DNA of 30,511 nucleotides, taken from assembly GCA_964058805.1 (NCBI GenBank), contig CAXKVV010001891.1:1-30511 (forward strand), in the 5' to 3' direction. Shown here piece by piece: positions 20,211-30,211 of this stretch; position 1 is the stretch's first letter, and the number at the start of each line of letters is the position of its first letter. The notes beneath the pieces were generated by a model. It saw only the letters and a program-made list of their open reading frames with translations. It did not search any database and was not told the origin of the DNA. A program made the position numbers and the translations under genes. The DNA is from Schoenoplectus triqueter (taxonomy: Eukaryota > Streptophyta > Magnoliopsida > Poales > Cyperaceae).

Positions 20211-22262
20211 TACAAAAAATTCTATGACACCATCTTACTATAGTTTTTCAATGGTCCGGATATGTGATAATTTTTTATGAGTCTTATATTAAATGACAAC
20301 AAAAAAGGTTTGGTAATGTGTCATGAAAAAGTTTATGGCAGCGGATGTGAATTCTAAACGCCTATACCAATTTAGTAATGATTAACACCTCTAATTTGGA
20401 ATTTTGGATCGACAAAAAAACAAATCGTTTTAAGTTCCAACGCACAGCTGTGACAAAACGTGTTCCAACACGGTCAGAGATATGCAGCTTTCAAATGGCT
20501 TCAAATCATCAATTAGACTAATTGTTGTCTTAACGTTTTCCATGTAAAATCTGTGTTCCAATTAAATTACGAATGCTATATTGTTTGTTTAGAACCATTT
20601 GTTGTTAGTTTATCATGTTTTATATTTGTCAAAAGTATTTCGTTTACAATTTCCAATGCTGCTGCTGATGAACTTGATAAAGTTTTACACTATGCTAATT
20701 AATTAGGATGGTAAAGTGGCTTAGTCAAATAGAATGATCTCAAAAACATTATAAATTTAAGATTTTATGAACACCAAAAAATGAGGGATGGACTCTATCT
20801 TCCCTCAAAAAAAGGTCTCCGCTAGCTAATAATATTGATTATACACAAAATAATTAGGCTTTTAAATTTTCTAACTATATCACAACATTTATATGCTCTA
20901 CTATTGATTTTGCACCTCTCCTCATCTATCTTGATCAAATGATTCATGTATTAATATTCTTTCATCACTTGAAGTCGATTAAATGTGTTATGTTTCAGTT
21001 ATAATTGAACTCTCATAATAATTTTAATTTTCATGTTTTTCAGTATCAAAAAACATATCTTCATTATCCCAAAAAAATATCTGCCTCGAATTTTTTTAAT
21101 ATAAATTTCTTATAGAAACATATTATCTCGATGTAGATATCAAATTGTTTATGTAGTTAAAAAAAATTCGAGGCAAAGATTGATGGACAACTCTAGCTTT
21201 TGAAATTTTTGTATTTCACAAGTTCAGAACTCAATTAAATATTTTTTGGTAAATATCTAAATTAAATGATATTCAACACTTCCATGTCGAATTGGGAGAA
21301 AATATATTTGGGCGTATCCAGTATTTTCAAGTTCGACAACACTTTCAATGTTTCAAAACAATCAAACAGAACACATGCAATAAATTGAAAATGCACGTCT
21401 TCGCTGTATCAATTTATAGTCATAACGTTCGAAGACCCCCTTAATTTTTTACCTTTCACAATCGCCCCAAAACTTTCATTTGTGATAAACACTTCCTACA
21501 TTTATTGATTGGAGACAAATGGCATTCTACATGTTATGATCATCAAATTTGAAAGAAAAATAATCGAACTACATTTTTTATAGCGTGAATATTTAAAAAT
21601 CAATATTTATCTCAATTGAAATGGAAATTTCTGCCCTCCTGAACTACAAAATTGCAAATATATGTTATCGCCTTGTTTTTAAGTACAATATGACAGTAAT
21701 TAATTGATTTCTTTTCATGAATTTAACTATTGTATATTTAAAGTAAATTTTTCAATATAACTATTAAATATTAGTTTTGGTTCTTATTTGTAAATTAACC
21801 ATCCGTACCTGAATTTTGTTTTTTTATGAAATAAATTTAATTTTCAGATATTTGAAATGTAGAAATGTAAAAAGTAAATTTTTTTTTTCAAAATTGAATA
21901 AATATTTCATTTTTAAAGTTAGATACTTATAAATTTTTATATAGTCAAACTATAATATAGATGAGTAGATTTGATCATTTTTCATTCAAATTTAATAATT
22001 ATGATTTGGGGGGGGGGGGGCAATTTCTTGAATCAATAAGTTCAGGGAAGAATATCCACCGATTTTGAATCTAGGTCGTGGTCGGTTCATGACGATCAAA
22101 TTTAGATTAACAAGTTCTATTCAAAATAGAATCTAAGTCGTACCTTAATTTTGAGTTATTGCAGGGTATGCAAATTCTACGTATGAAGGGTGTTTTGGAG
22201 TGTGATTGTTAAAGATAAAAAGTTTAGTAAGTATTGAGTCATTATCCACAATATAAAACTGT
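20211..22262. other. AT-rich intergenic, no gene seen
   Basis: It contains one short hairpin (21079-21180) and a run of 13 G (22008-22020). I found no ORF of interest and no bounded transposon. Confidence 0.55.
21079..21180. repeat. Short inverted repeat (hairpin, about 100 bp)
   Basis: ATCTGCCTCGAATTTTTTTAA at the left pairs with the complement of TTAAAAAAAATTCGAGGCAAAGAT at the right, giving a stem of about 20 bp with a two-base bulge and a loop near 58 nt. It could be a tiny MITE or an incidental foldback. Confidence 0.5.
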
Positions 22263-22735
22263 GTATGCATTCAGAGTGTAAATTATTGACTCGACTCTTC
22301 GAGTTAATCCAATCCGATCTGATATGATCCGAAAATAAATGGATTGGATTGGGTTTAATTTTTTTGAACCAAATCGGATCGAGTCGGGTTCAGGTCAGTC
22401 TGATCCGACCTGATTAATTATATTTTTTTAAGTAATTTTATGACTTAGTACTAATTAAAAGCTTAAATTTATATTAGTTATATATTAATTAAGATTAATT
22501 ATAAATTAATTGATATTCAATTGCATAAAATAATACAAAAAAATATAATAAATATTTAATTATTTTACATGATCGGGTCGGGTCGACACGTAGCCCGGTC
22601 GGATCGGATATAGATCAAGATTTTTTGATCCGAATATAATCGAGTCAGATTCAAATTGAGTCAAAAAAATTATAAAATAATAATAACCGACCTAAACCCA
22701 ACCCAATCCAAGCTATTAACACTCCTAGTATGCAT
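22263..22735. mobile_element. hAT-like MITE with perfect 8-bp target duplication
   Basis: The element is 22271-22727 (457 bp) flanked by GTATGCAT on both sides. Ends are TCAGAGTGTAAATTATTG and, by complement, TAGGAGTGTTAATAGCTTG. Subterminal GGATC/GATCCGA and GGGTCGGGTCG words surround an AT-rich core shared, inverted, with 13927-14265. The 8-bp duplication and TAG-type end point to hAT transposition in trans. Confidence 0.88.
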
Positions 22736-23104
22736 GCATATATAATGAAATCGCTTGTTATTCGAATTCTTTATTATTTTTGTTATTTTCTCCGACAGTG
22801 GACTACACTTTATTCTAATTTGTACTAAAATTCATTATCAGAAAAATAATAATAGAGACAACAGGATTTGAATAACATGGGTTTTGAATCCCACGCATGC
22901 AATACTTGTTAATAGATGTGTTTGTGAGTTTATTTTTTTCTTTTCATTGGATACATGTAGAATTTTGTGTTTCAATCAATTGTTAGAACCTAAAAAAATT
23001 TCATTTATGTTAATACACGATTACCTATATGTAAAAGTAAAATATAGGCATAATTAAAAAAAACATTTATAAATGGAGGGATTTGTGTCAAATATTATAT
23101 ATAT
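22736..23104. other. Intergenic, nothing recognised
   Basis: No gene or bounded repeat seen. Confidence 0.55.
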
Positions 23105-23531
23105 AGAGAGAATTAGGTTATAGTGCTATGCATAATACACATTTTTTTAATTAAGTTATGGATCAATTTTTTATTTTCAAAGTTTTAAATGGTCAATCCA
23201 ACCATACAAAATAATTTTCATATGAGTATCTAGATGTAGACCAAAATTTATATTTTTTTAGAATGTTTTTACTATTTTTTAGGATAATTAGAAAATCACT
23301 TATTGATTTAGTTATTATGAATCATTCAAAAGAAGTGATCTTTTAACTTTTTAAAAAAAATAATAAAAAAATCTTAAAAAAATATAAAATTTGATATATA
23401 TCTAGATATTCATATGAAAATTATTTTATACAATTGAATCGATCATTTACACTTTAATAACAAAAAATCTATCCATAATGCAGAAATGATCCTTACTATT
23501 CATAACACCATAATCAACTTTCTCTCTCTCT
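23105..23531. mobile_element. Foldback MITE in a TA/GA setting, family D
   Basis: Arms of about 130 bp pair imperfectly: ATATATAGAGAGAATTAGG against the complement ATATATAGAGAGAGAGAAAG at the ends, then AAAATAATTTTCATATGAGT against AAAATAATTTTCATATGAAT near the centre. TATATA lies on both flanks. No coding capacity. Confidence 0.75.
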
Positions 23532-25913
23532 ATATATATATATATATCAGAAAAAAAAGAAGAAAAAAATTAAGAGAAAAAGGTCGTGCACATGAAATTG
23601 GTTTATTGATTGCCCGCAGCAAGGAATTACTCACAGCCACGTTCCATGTTAAATGCTGCACGTTTTTAACCCTTGAAATTTCGATCCATGTGAATGCCTT
23701 TAATCACAAGTAATCACACAATGAGTATTAAATTTCACCTCTGAAATCTGTACTTATTTCATCGGCCAGAATAATCGGTTGATGATAAGCCCAAAAATCA
23801 AGAGAGGAAGAAAATACAAAAATTGTTAATATTTAGATGCAAAACACAGAAGATGCCAACCTCGGAAATTTGAATTTGCTTGCAAGTAAATAAGTAATAA
23901 AACAAAATGCAACAATCATGATCTGATGGACATGACAATGCTTTGGCCTTTTGACATCATTACTTACACCCAAAATCTCTCCAACATAGAGTGTGAGACC
24001 AAGCCCCAAAAGCTCCCTCCTCTCCTACCAATTCTATGATCTTTCCCCACCACACAAAAATGTAGTTTTTAAAAGGTTTACTTACGGACATCTAGTTGAC
24101 TAATATGTAGGATAAAGTGGCTTTTTTATGGTGTAAAGTTAGGTTTAACACTCCAACAAAATAACAAAAACCTAAACCCGATGCACTTTCTAGTTTCCTA
24201 ATTTCTCTAAACAATGCACTCCATCAAACTAATCATTGTTGCAACTACACTAAACGCACAAACCGAGTCCGTAATGTTAGTCAACTAAATGCATGATAAA
24301 TTTGTTTTATGTACACAAAAAAATCATAGCACAAACTTAATTCAAGAATCTCTCGTAGATATTAAAAATATAATTAATTCAATTCATCTTTATTTACAAA
24401 AAGTTTCAAGTCCGATAATAAATTGATACACGTCATTTTTATAATTATTTCTTATGTACCACCAATTTGTTTATATTAGTCATTTTGTTACCAAATATTG
24501 CTCGTTCCAATATGCCAATCGACAGAAAAATGAAGTTGTTCTCTTTTCGATAGATTATGATTTATGAATTGTATTAATTTCAATTAAGGAATGTATAAAA
24601 CCATTAGTGAATGTAATCATTAGTCTTGAGAATTCACGTTTAACAGAAAAAGACGAGGTAAATGATGAAAGACAACTCATACTTGATTTGAAAGTAATGA
24701 CAAAATTTATGTTTTAATTACTTAACATTTTTTTAATATATCGTGATTTTAGGAAAAAAAATCACATTAATATATTCTAGTAAAATCTTCACACTGACAA
24801 TTTTACATTTATGATCTTATTAATCATGTCGGAATGGTCTTCAATTTTTAAGAAAATTCTGCATATTAATATATGGTGGATGAATTACAATCCAATGAAT
24901 GAGCAGCGATCCAATTCGCCTTCTAGAAATCTATAAACTAGAGAATGATGGAATAATAACTCCTAATCCCAACCATCGGCTGGATTAAAAAAAATTGTAA
25001 CACAAAAATGTGGCATTATTTATTCTCTGCTATTTGTATTTCACCGTGTAAACTTAAGTAATTACAAATAATTTTCCGTAATTATGAGTATTTTTTAGGA
25101 GTTCACATGTTCCATTACAAATTTTGAATTCGTTCCATTTTTATTATTTTTTATTTTTGCAACTAGAACATATATCTGTTGAATATATTAATTTACACGT
25201 CTAAATACTGTATACGTTACGATTTGTAAAATACAAGGACATTTTTTGATGGATGCAAATTACTTATAACTTTCTTAGTAAATAGTAAAGTATTTCTAAA
25301 TCGAAATAATTTTTTTTTCTTCAATACTGAATGAAATTGAACTGCTTAAAACATAAATTTTGTAAAAACAAGCTATTTTCTTCTTTCAAACATTGCAAAA
25401 TATTCGGTCTTATTTAATCAACGTCAGGGAGAATTATATAAATGCGACTGATTAAATTGACCGACTTTAGGCCAAACAACCGAAACAGGGAGATTTGGGC
25501 TATAGTTCCTGATCAAAACACATATTTGTCTTTTCTAAATTTAATCTTTCAAGACGAAACTATTTATCTCAAATAATTTCAAAATAATAAAATCAAATAT
25601 AATTAGATACCGCCTTTAATTTTCATCAGAAGACCTTAAAAATTATCCCCATTTTCCCATCAGACTTGATCATCATAACTTAGGAAAATGGGTCAAATGT
25701 TATCTCATGCCATTTTACCTCTTGAATTACTAACAGCATCGCATAATGCACAAATCAAAAGGAGAAGAAAAGAAAATTTCTATATCTAATTAAACCAGGT
25801 TAAAGAAACAGCTCATTTAAGCCAATGGAAACAAAGATTAAGGCCTCCTGCATAAACTGCCAGCTAAACTTCTAAAGAGGAAAGAAGAAGAAAAACACAA
25901 ATTAATTAACAGA
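23532..25913. other. Intergenic and 3' flank of the ZF-HD gene
   Basis: A short TA array follows the foldback to about 23547. The rest is AT-rich with no supportable gene. The part nearest the ZF-HD stop (roughly 25,700-25,913) is probably its 3' untranslated region, but no clear AATAAA on the minus strand fixes the poly(A) site. Confidence 0.5.
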
Positions 25914-26933
25914 TCAAGAGGAAGAGGCAGCCCCACTGCTTCCATTCACCACATGACCCATGCCGCCACCGACATCGGTACCCGTCTCCACAGCCCCATT
26001 ACCGCCTCCAATTCCCAAACCAACGCCTGCCACATTAGCAGTGGCAGCAGCCACCTCACGGTCACGGCTCTCCCGACTCTCGCCCCTCTTTCCAGTCCCC
26101 AAAAACACATGCTTATTGTTATGCATCCACACCTTAAACACACCTTTGCCTACCCCAATTTCTCGGCACCACTCCTCGACCAAAGCCTCATCTCTCTTCT
26201 GTAGCCGCCATCCAAGCTTCTCTGACAGCTCATGCATCCTTTGTTTCTGATCCGGGCTGAACTTTGTCCGGAACCGTTTCCTCGGCTGAAGTGGGCCAGT
26301 GCCAGGTGAAAAACTAGCTGGTACAGAACCAGGGCCAACAGCAGGGTTTATACTCCGCACGGGACCGGGAGCGGATACTGGCATAGGCGCCCCAGGCCCG
26401 GGTCCAGTAAGGGGTCCCTGAGAGGCTGGACCTCCAGTGCTGAGAGCCAATAACATATGAGGGGCAGAGGAGAAGTAAGCTGCAGGTGGGGAAGAGGTCG
26501 CGCGATCGTTAGTTCCACCATCATGGTCGTTTTCATCCACGTCATCATCACTGATGTCATCATCTGACATGTGGCGATCAGTGGCAGCGTCATCATCATG
26601 CCCGTCGAGCTCATCAGGCGGAGGATCAGGTAGGCGACGGTGGAAGTTGCGGTGGCACCCGCATGCAGCACACTTGAGCGAAGTTGGGTCGGAGGGGTTG
26701 GAACCTGATACGAGCATGAACTCTCCGCACCCGTCAAGTGCATGACCGCCTAAGCTAGCAGCATGGTTCTTTAAGCATTCTCGGTAGAGAGATTCGAGGG
26801 GCGCGGCCAACGCCGGGGAGCGGTGGTGGAGGTGGAGAGAGTGGTGCTTTTTGAGAGTGCCGTTGGGGAAGGAGGAGAACTGTTTGAGTTTGGAGTCTGA
26901 ATCTAGAAGCTTCTGAGCAGGGGGTGTTTCCAT
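25914..26933 (-). CDS. Zinc-finger homeodomain (ZF-HD/ZHD) transcription factor
   Basis: This 339-residue protein is a plant-specific nuclear DNA-binding factor. Residues 50-101 form the ZF-HD dimerisation zinc finger ([20 protein letters not shown], then [13 protein letters not shown]) with the ligand Cys and His residues in place. Residues 110-138 are a strongly acidic Asp stretch; 165-215 are Pro/Gly-rich. Residues 218-275 are the homeodomain, with basic RKRFRTKF at the start and recognition helix [10 protein letters not shown], the family-typical form of the homeodomain WF.N motif. [11 protein letters not shown] after it is a possible nuclear signal; the tail is Gly/Ala-rich. The family finger mediates homo- and heterodimers, and small MIF proteins inhibit it by pairing. 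The gene is intronless, as is usual in the family. The start is the first ATG of an ATG-free leader, with G at +4. It resembles the Arabidopsis ZHD8/9-type proteins, but I cannot fix orthology. Confidence 0.96.
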   Translation of the reverse strand: METPPAQKLLDSDSKLKQFSSFPNGTLKKHHSLHLHHRSPALAAPLESLYRECLKNHAASLGGHALDGCGEFMLVSGSNPSDPTSLKCAACGCHRNFHRRLPDPPPDELDGHDDDAATDRHMSDDDISDDDVDENDHDGGTNDRATSSPPAAYFSSAPHMLLALSTGGPASQGPLTGPGPGAPMPVSAPGPVRSINPAVGPGSVPASFSPGTGPLQPRKRFRTKFSPDQKQRMHELSEKLGWRLQKRDEALVEEWCREIGVGKGVFKVWMHNNKHVFLGTGKRGESRESRDREVAAATANVAGVGLGIGGGNGAVETGTDVGGGMGHVVNGSSGAASSS

Positions 26934-26934
26934 G

Positions 26935-26970
26935 GGGATGGGAGTGGGAGTGGGGGTGGGGGAGGGGGGA
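26935..26970 (+). other. G-quadruplex-type G tracts on the template strand of the leader
   Basis: Six runs of three or more G separated by one to three bases occupy the plus strand next to the ZF-HD start codon. The pattern fits the standard quadruplex rule in DNA. The mRNA strand is C-rich, so a quadruplex would form in template DNA and not in the message. Confidence 0.6.
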
Positions 26971-27026
26971 GAAAAGAGGGGCGGTTGTTACTTGTTAGTG
27001 AGATTTGGTTAGTGGGGAATTTAGGA

Positions 27027-27036
27027 TTAGGGTTTT
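27027..27036 (-). promoter_or_regulatory. Telobox in the ZF-HD leader
   Basis: AAAACCCTAA on the minus strand matches the plant telobox (AAACCCTAA), bound by TRB proteins and found in Polycomb-recruiting elements and in leaders of many growth genes. GA/CT repeats lie nearby (27046-27050, 27100-27110 and 27174-27182 on the plus strand). Confidence 0.5.
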
Positions 27037-27287
27037 AGAGGTTAGAGAGACGGGGGGTAATGAGAAATGGAGCGCAGACTGAGAAGGGAAAAAGGAACAG
27101 GAGAGAGAGCGGTGATTAGGTGAGATGGGGATCGTGGTTCTTGGAGAAAGGGAGGAGATGAGAATAAAAAGGAGAGGGAGAGAAAACAAAGGATAAAGAT
27201 AAGCTGATTTTAAGATAGTGTGAGTGAACAGTGATGTAATAACAAATAGAGAAAGGTTAGGGATTTGGGTCCGATCCTCTAGAATGC

Positions 27288-27296
27288 CTATATAAA
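27288..27296 (-). promoter_or_regulatory. Candidate TATA box of the ZF-HD gene
   Basis: TTTATATAGG on the minus strand is the only good TATA-like sequence close upstream of the CT-rich leader, about 355 bp before the ATG. It would place the start near 27,260. Position and context are plausible, but no transcript evidence is available. Confidence 0.45.
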
Positions 27297-27312
27297 AATA
27301 AATTATAATCAT

Positions 27313-28013
27313 ATGCTGGAATCTTTATCTTTTCAAAGTCCTTGGTAATTTTGAATATTGCAGACTTGCAGTATTAATGTATTACCAATTACCAATTACC
27401 AATTATATAGTCACGAGTCACAAGATCTGCGGAATTTTAAAATGTTAAGAAACATATTTTTTTTTCTGTAATTCTTTAAGGAGGTTTTTTCTAAGACTTT
27501 TTATTTTTTAAAAAAATTGATAAATAATGTTAGTTATTTTGTGATAGATTCAAATGGTTTAGGATCTGTTGAGGTTGTAATGACATGATAAATACAATTA
27601 ACAATGCTTTTCGGAGTAAAAATAAAATAAAAATGAATAAATTGCAGAAAAAAGTATATGTGCGATTAGGGTACTAAGAACTTGCCTATCAAATTTCAGC
27701 GACTGTAAAAATCATTGTTACTATTATTTTATAGCGGTAAAAGTGAATGAGACAAATTTTCACAATCGTTAAGTTCAACGTTTAAATCTTTTGATATTTC
27801 TGAGCAGATTTAAAGTTTCAGACATGCTTTTAAAAAATATAGAATGGTCCTGTCATTGAATCATAACCCAACTCAAATATTATTAAAACGGCAACTTTTT
27901 AGGATTGAGGATTGGGCAAGTTGAAAATTATTACCCTTTGAAGATTGTGCTATGGGAGATAATTTAATGCAGTGAAAAGAACTTGCATGGAAATGTGGAG
28001 GACCCGTGCAAAT
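27313..28013. other. Upstream region of the ZF-HD gene, nothing discrete
   Basis: It contains a small ACCAATT microrepeat (27383-27403) but no gene or bounded transposon. Any distal promoter elements of the ZF-HD gene would lie here. Confidence 0.5.
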
Positions 28014-28318
28014 ATTGAATGTAAATAGTACATCCGAATATTTAAATTTTTTAGTAAAATAAGATTAATAAATTTGAACAAATTAATTTCCAAAAACTTT
28101 TAAAGTGCACCTACAACAGAATTTAAATTTGTTAGTAAAATGAGATTAACAAATTGAACAAATTAATTTTCAAAAACACTTAAAATTGCACCCTCTTTGA
28201 ACGTAAATACTATATCAGAAAATTTAAATACTACATCAGAATATTTATTTTTTTAGTAAAATGAGGTTAATAAATTTGAACAAATTAATTTTTCAAAAAC
28301 AATTAAAAGTGCACCTAC
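28014..28318. repeat. Degenerate tandem repeat, three copies of about 80-100 bp
   Basis: TTAGTAAAAT(A/G)AG recurs at 28051, 28132 and 28253. Each is followed by AACAAATTAATTTTCAAAAA-like sequence and GTGCACC(T)AC. The third interval is longer because a 22-bp piece (AAATACTATATCAGAAAATTT) is itself duplicated. It lies 750-1,050 bp upstream of the predicted ZF-HD start site. Confidence 0.8.
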
Positions 28319-28534
28319 TTTAACTGTATCAAATAACTGAAACCAACCAAACAGCATTAAACATTCCCACTAGGAGAATTTCTTTGACTGAGATCTGAAT
28401 TGGAAAGTCAAACCTGATCACAAGTGTCATTAGATCAAAGACACGTATTATAATACAAACACTATGGGAGGGTTACACAGGAAATGTGCAGTGCTCTCAG
28501 TGCTCCACCTAGCAAATGGTCTTTTAAATCCTGA

Positions 28535-28540
28535 CACGTG
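28535..28540. promoter_or_regulatory. G-box in a strong ABRE-like context
   Basis: CACGTG within GACACGTGGGGC matches the core bound by bZIP and bHLH factors, about 1.6 kb upstream of the ZF-HD ATG. Single motifs of this kind are weak evidence. Confidence 0.3.
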
Positions 28541-28550
28541 GGGCTTTATT

Positions 28551-29227
28551 TAGACTGATCGGCTGCAAACGAGTCGAGTCGAGCCTTAACTCAAGCTCGG
28601 CTCATGAAAATTCGAGACGAGCCGAGCCGAGCTCGTGAAACGATTCGAGCTGAAAAACCTAGCTCAAACTCGGCTCGTTACTATTCGAGCTAGCTCGCGA
28701 GCTGGCTCACGAGCCAATGCATGTGCGTTGACTCAATTTGATATTTAGATTTAATACATCTATAAACTATAAAATTTGTATATCTAGAAAATTTGTATGA
28801 TAATTGATACAAAATTGTTATATCAACAAACTATTTTTTCAATGACATCTTCGCTGCATTAATTTGAATGGATGGACCAACAAAAAATTATCGAGTCAGA
28901 TATACGAATCTAATTATGAGCGAGCAAGAGACGTCTTTAAGCCGCTGATACGGTGAGATGATGAGAGATGATGAGAGATGATGAGAGAGGAGTTATCGGA
29001 TTAAAGTTCAGCAAAAAAAATTATAAAAACTATTTTTTTATTCGAGCTGAGTCGAGCCACGAGCCGAGCCGACCCCAACTCAAACTCGGCTCATTTAAAT
29101 ATCGAGCCAGATTAGCTCGAGCCAAATTAGCTCGAGTCATTTTAGCTCGAGCCAGATTAGCTCAAACCCGATCCGAGCCCGAGCTGAGCCACGAGCCCGA
29201 GCTTTTTTGTGCAGCCCTAGACTGATC
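28551..29227. mobile_element. hAT-like non-autonomous element with GAGCC/CTCGA word arrays
   Basis: The element is 28561-29219 (659 bp). The left end is GGCTGCAAACGAG and the complement of the right end is TAGGGCTGCACAAAAAAGC. GACTGATC flanks both sides (28553-28560, 29220-29227), and the identity extends to ten bases (TAGACTGATC) if the right-hand TA is counted as flank. Subterminal arrays include a 15-bp unit AGCTCGAGCCAGATT repeated about four times (29101-29163). A short GATGATGAGAGA array lies at 28953-28990. An open frame at 28968-29225 with Ala-Arg-Leu repeats is a by-product of these arrays. Confidence 0.85.
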
Positions 29228-29345
29228 CTCTTGTGTGAATGGAGTCATTTATTATTTCCACTGCTCCTTAACAAGCAATGCTTGTGACTTGTGAATTAAT
29301 TACCTTTAGATTAATTACCGATTTACCGTTTGTCCTTTTGCGAGG

Positions 29346-29415
29346 AAGGGAAGGGAGATGAGGTTTGGTCCGAAGGAAAGAGAGGTGGGGGGGGGGGGTA
29401 ATAATGGGGGTTAAT
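29346..29415 (+). repeat. G-rich stretch with a run of 12 G
   Basis: GGGAAGGGAG is followed by a run of 12 G (29387-29398) and then GGGGG. It could form a quadruplex, and homopolymer length here may be a sequencing-sensitive value. Confidence 0.7.
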
Positions 29416-29583
29416 TTGTGTTCAACTACTGGCGGAGTTACTGTGGCAGTTGAGACCGTAATTTGTTGGGAACCAAAAGAGTGTATCGTTTGTTGCGTAG
29501 GAATACATGTAATGGGTTGTTGAGAATGCTAATTGACCCGCTGTATAATGGGTCGGAAGCGGTGGAGGAACAGTAAGGATTAG

Positions 29584-30211
29584 CATTAATGAAGAGGTGT
29601 AAACGGATTAAATACGTACAGATAATGCCATAATGATGAAATCGTATTCACATCCGATTATATTTTTTGAATACACATACAGATTGAAAATATTAAACCA
29701 ATATCGAATATGGACCGAATACTAAATGATACGATTGTGAATATAAATATATTTCGAATATCAAATAAAATTATTTTAAATATTATTGAAAAATAATTAT
29801 TTATTTTTTTTGGTTAGGAAAATTTTAATATTAGTTATAAAAATTTATCACTAATTATTACTACGTTATTAGTTCAAATGCATTGGCAAATTATAAAAGA
29901 CATGAGCACATATTAGATCTAAAATTAAATCGATTTATAATCTACATCAAATGCATAATTGAAAAATATATAATATATTTTAAATGAATATTCGAATTTT
30001 AAAATTATTCACATCCGAATAATTATTCAGATCCGTATCAATATTCATAAAATAAAACTCAGATCAACATCCGTATCAGTAAATAAATATTAAATTGACA
30101 TCCATATTAAAAAAATATCCGAATTTATTTATATATATATATAATATATATATAAAGAAATAAATAAATAATTTCAGATAATATCATATCCGTTTAAATT
30201 CTACATTAATA
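29584..30211. mobile_element. hAT-like non-autonomous element with ATCCGAAT words
   Basis: The element is about 29592-30203 (612 bp). The left end is AAGAGGTGTAAACGGAT and the complement of the right end is TAGAATTTAAACGGATATG. Flanks CATTAATG and CATTAATA agree at seven of eight bases. Subterminal words ATCCG/CGAAT/CGTAT recur many times around an AT-rich core. No transposase is encoded. Confidence 0.72.

Larger units (their letters stand above)
26934..27262 (-). promoter_or_regulatory. Pyrimidine-rich 5' leader of the ZF-HD gene
   Basis: On the coding strand this is C/T-rich, with CTCTCT runs, and contains no ATG between the TATA-like box near 27290 and the start codon. A leader of about 330 nt follows if transcription begins about 30 bp after that box. 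The composition contrasts with the AT-rich flanks. Transcript ends are inferred, and a leader intron cannot be excluded. Confidence 0.5.

Noticed and set aside
22860..22905. Sequence reminiscent of a tRNA T-arm (GGTTTTGAATCCC)
   Set aside because: No matching acceptor stem, anticodon arm or A-box could be found around it.
25946..26745. Several overlapping frames on both strands within the ZF-HD gene
   Set aside because: They are GC-driven shadows; only the 339-codon frame carries the conserved zinc finger and homeodomain.
26995..27312. Minus-strand frame of 105 codons upstream of the ZF-HD gene
   Set aside because: Its ATG lies upstream of the likely TATA box, and it is open only because the CT-rich leader is poor in stop codons.
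28014..28318. CRISPR-like spaced repeats
   Set aside because: The repeats are degenerate, of unequal spacing, in plant DNA, and fit ordinary tandem duplication.
28968..29225. Frame with repeated Ala-Arg-Leu
   Set aside because: It is a by-product of the GAGCC/CTCGA word arrays of a hAT-like element.
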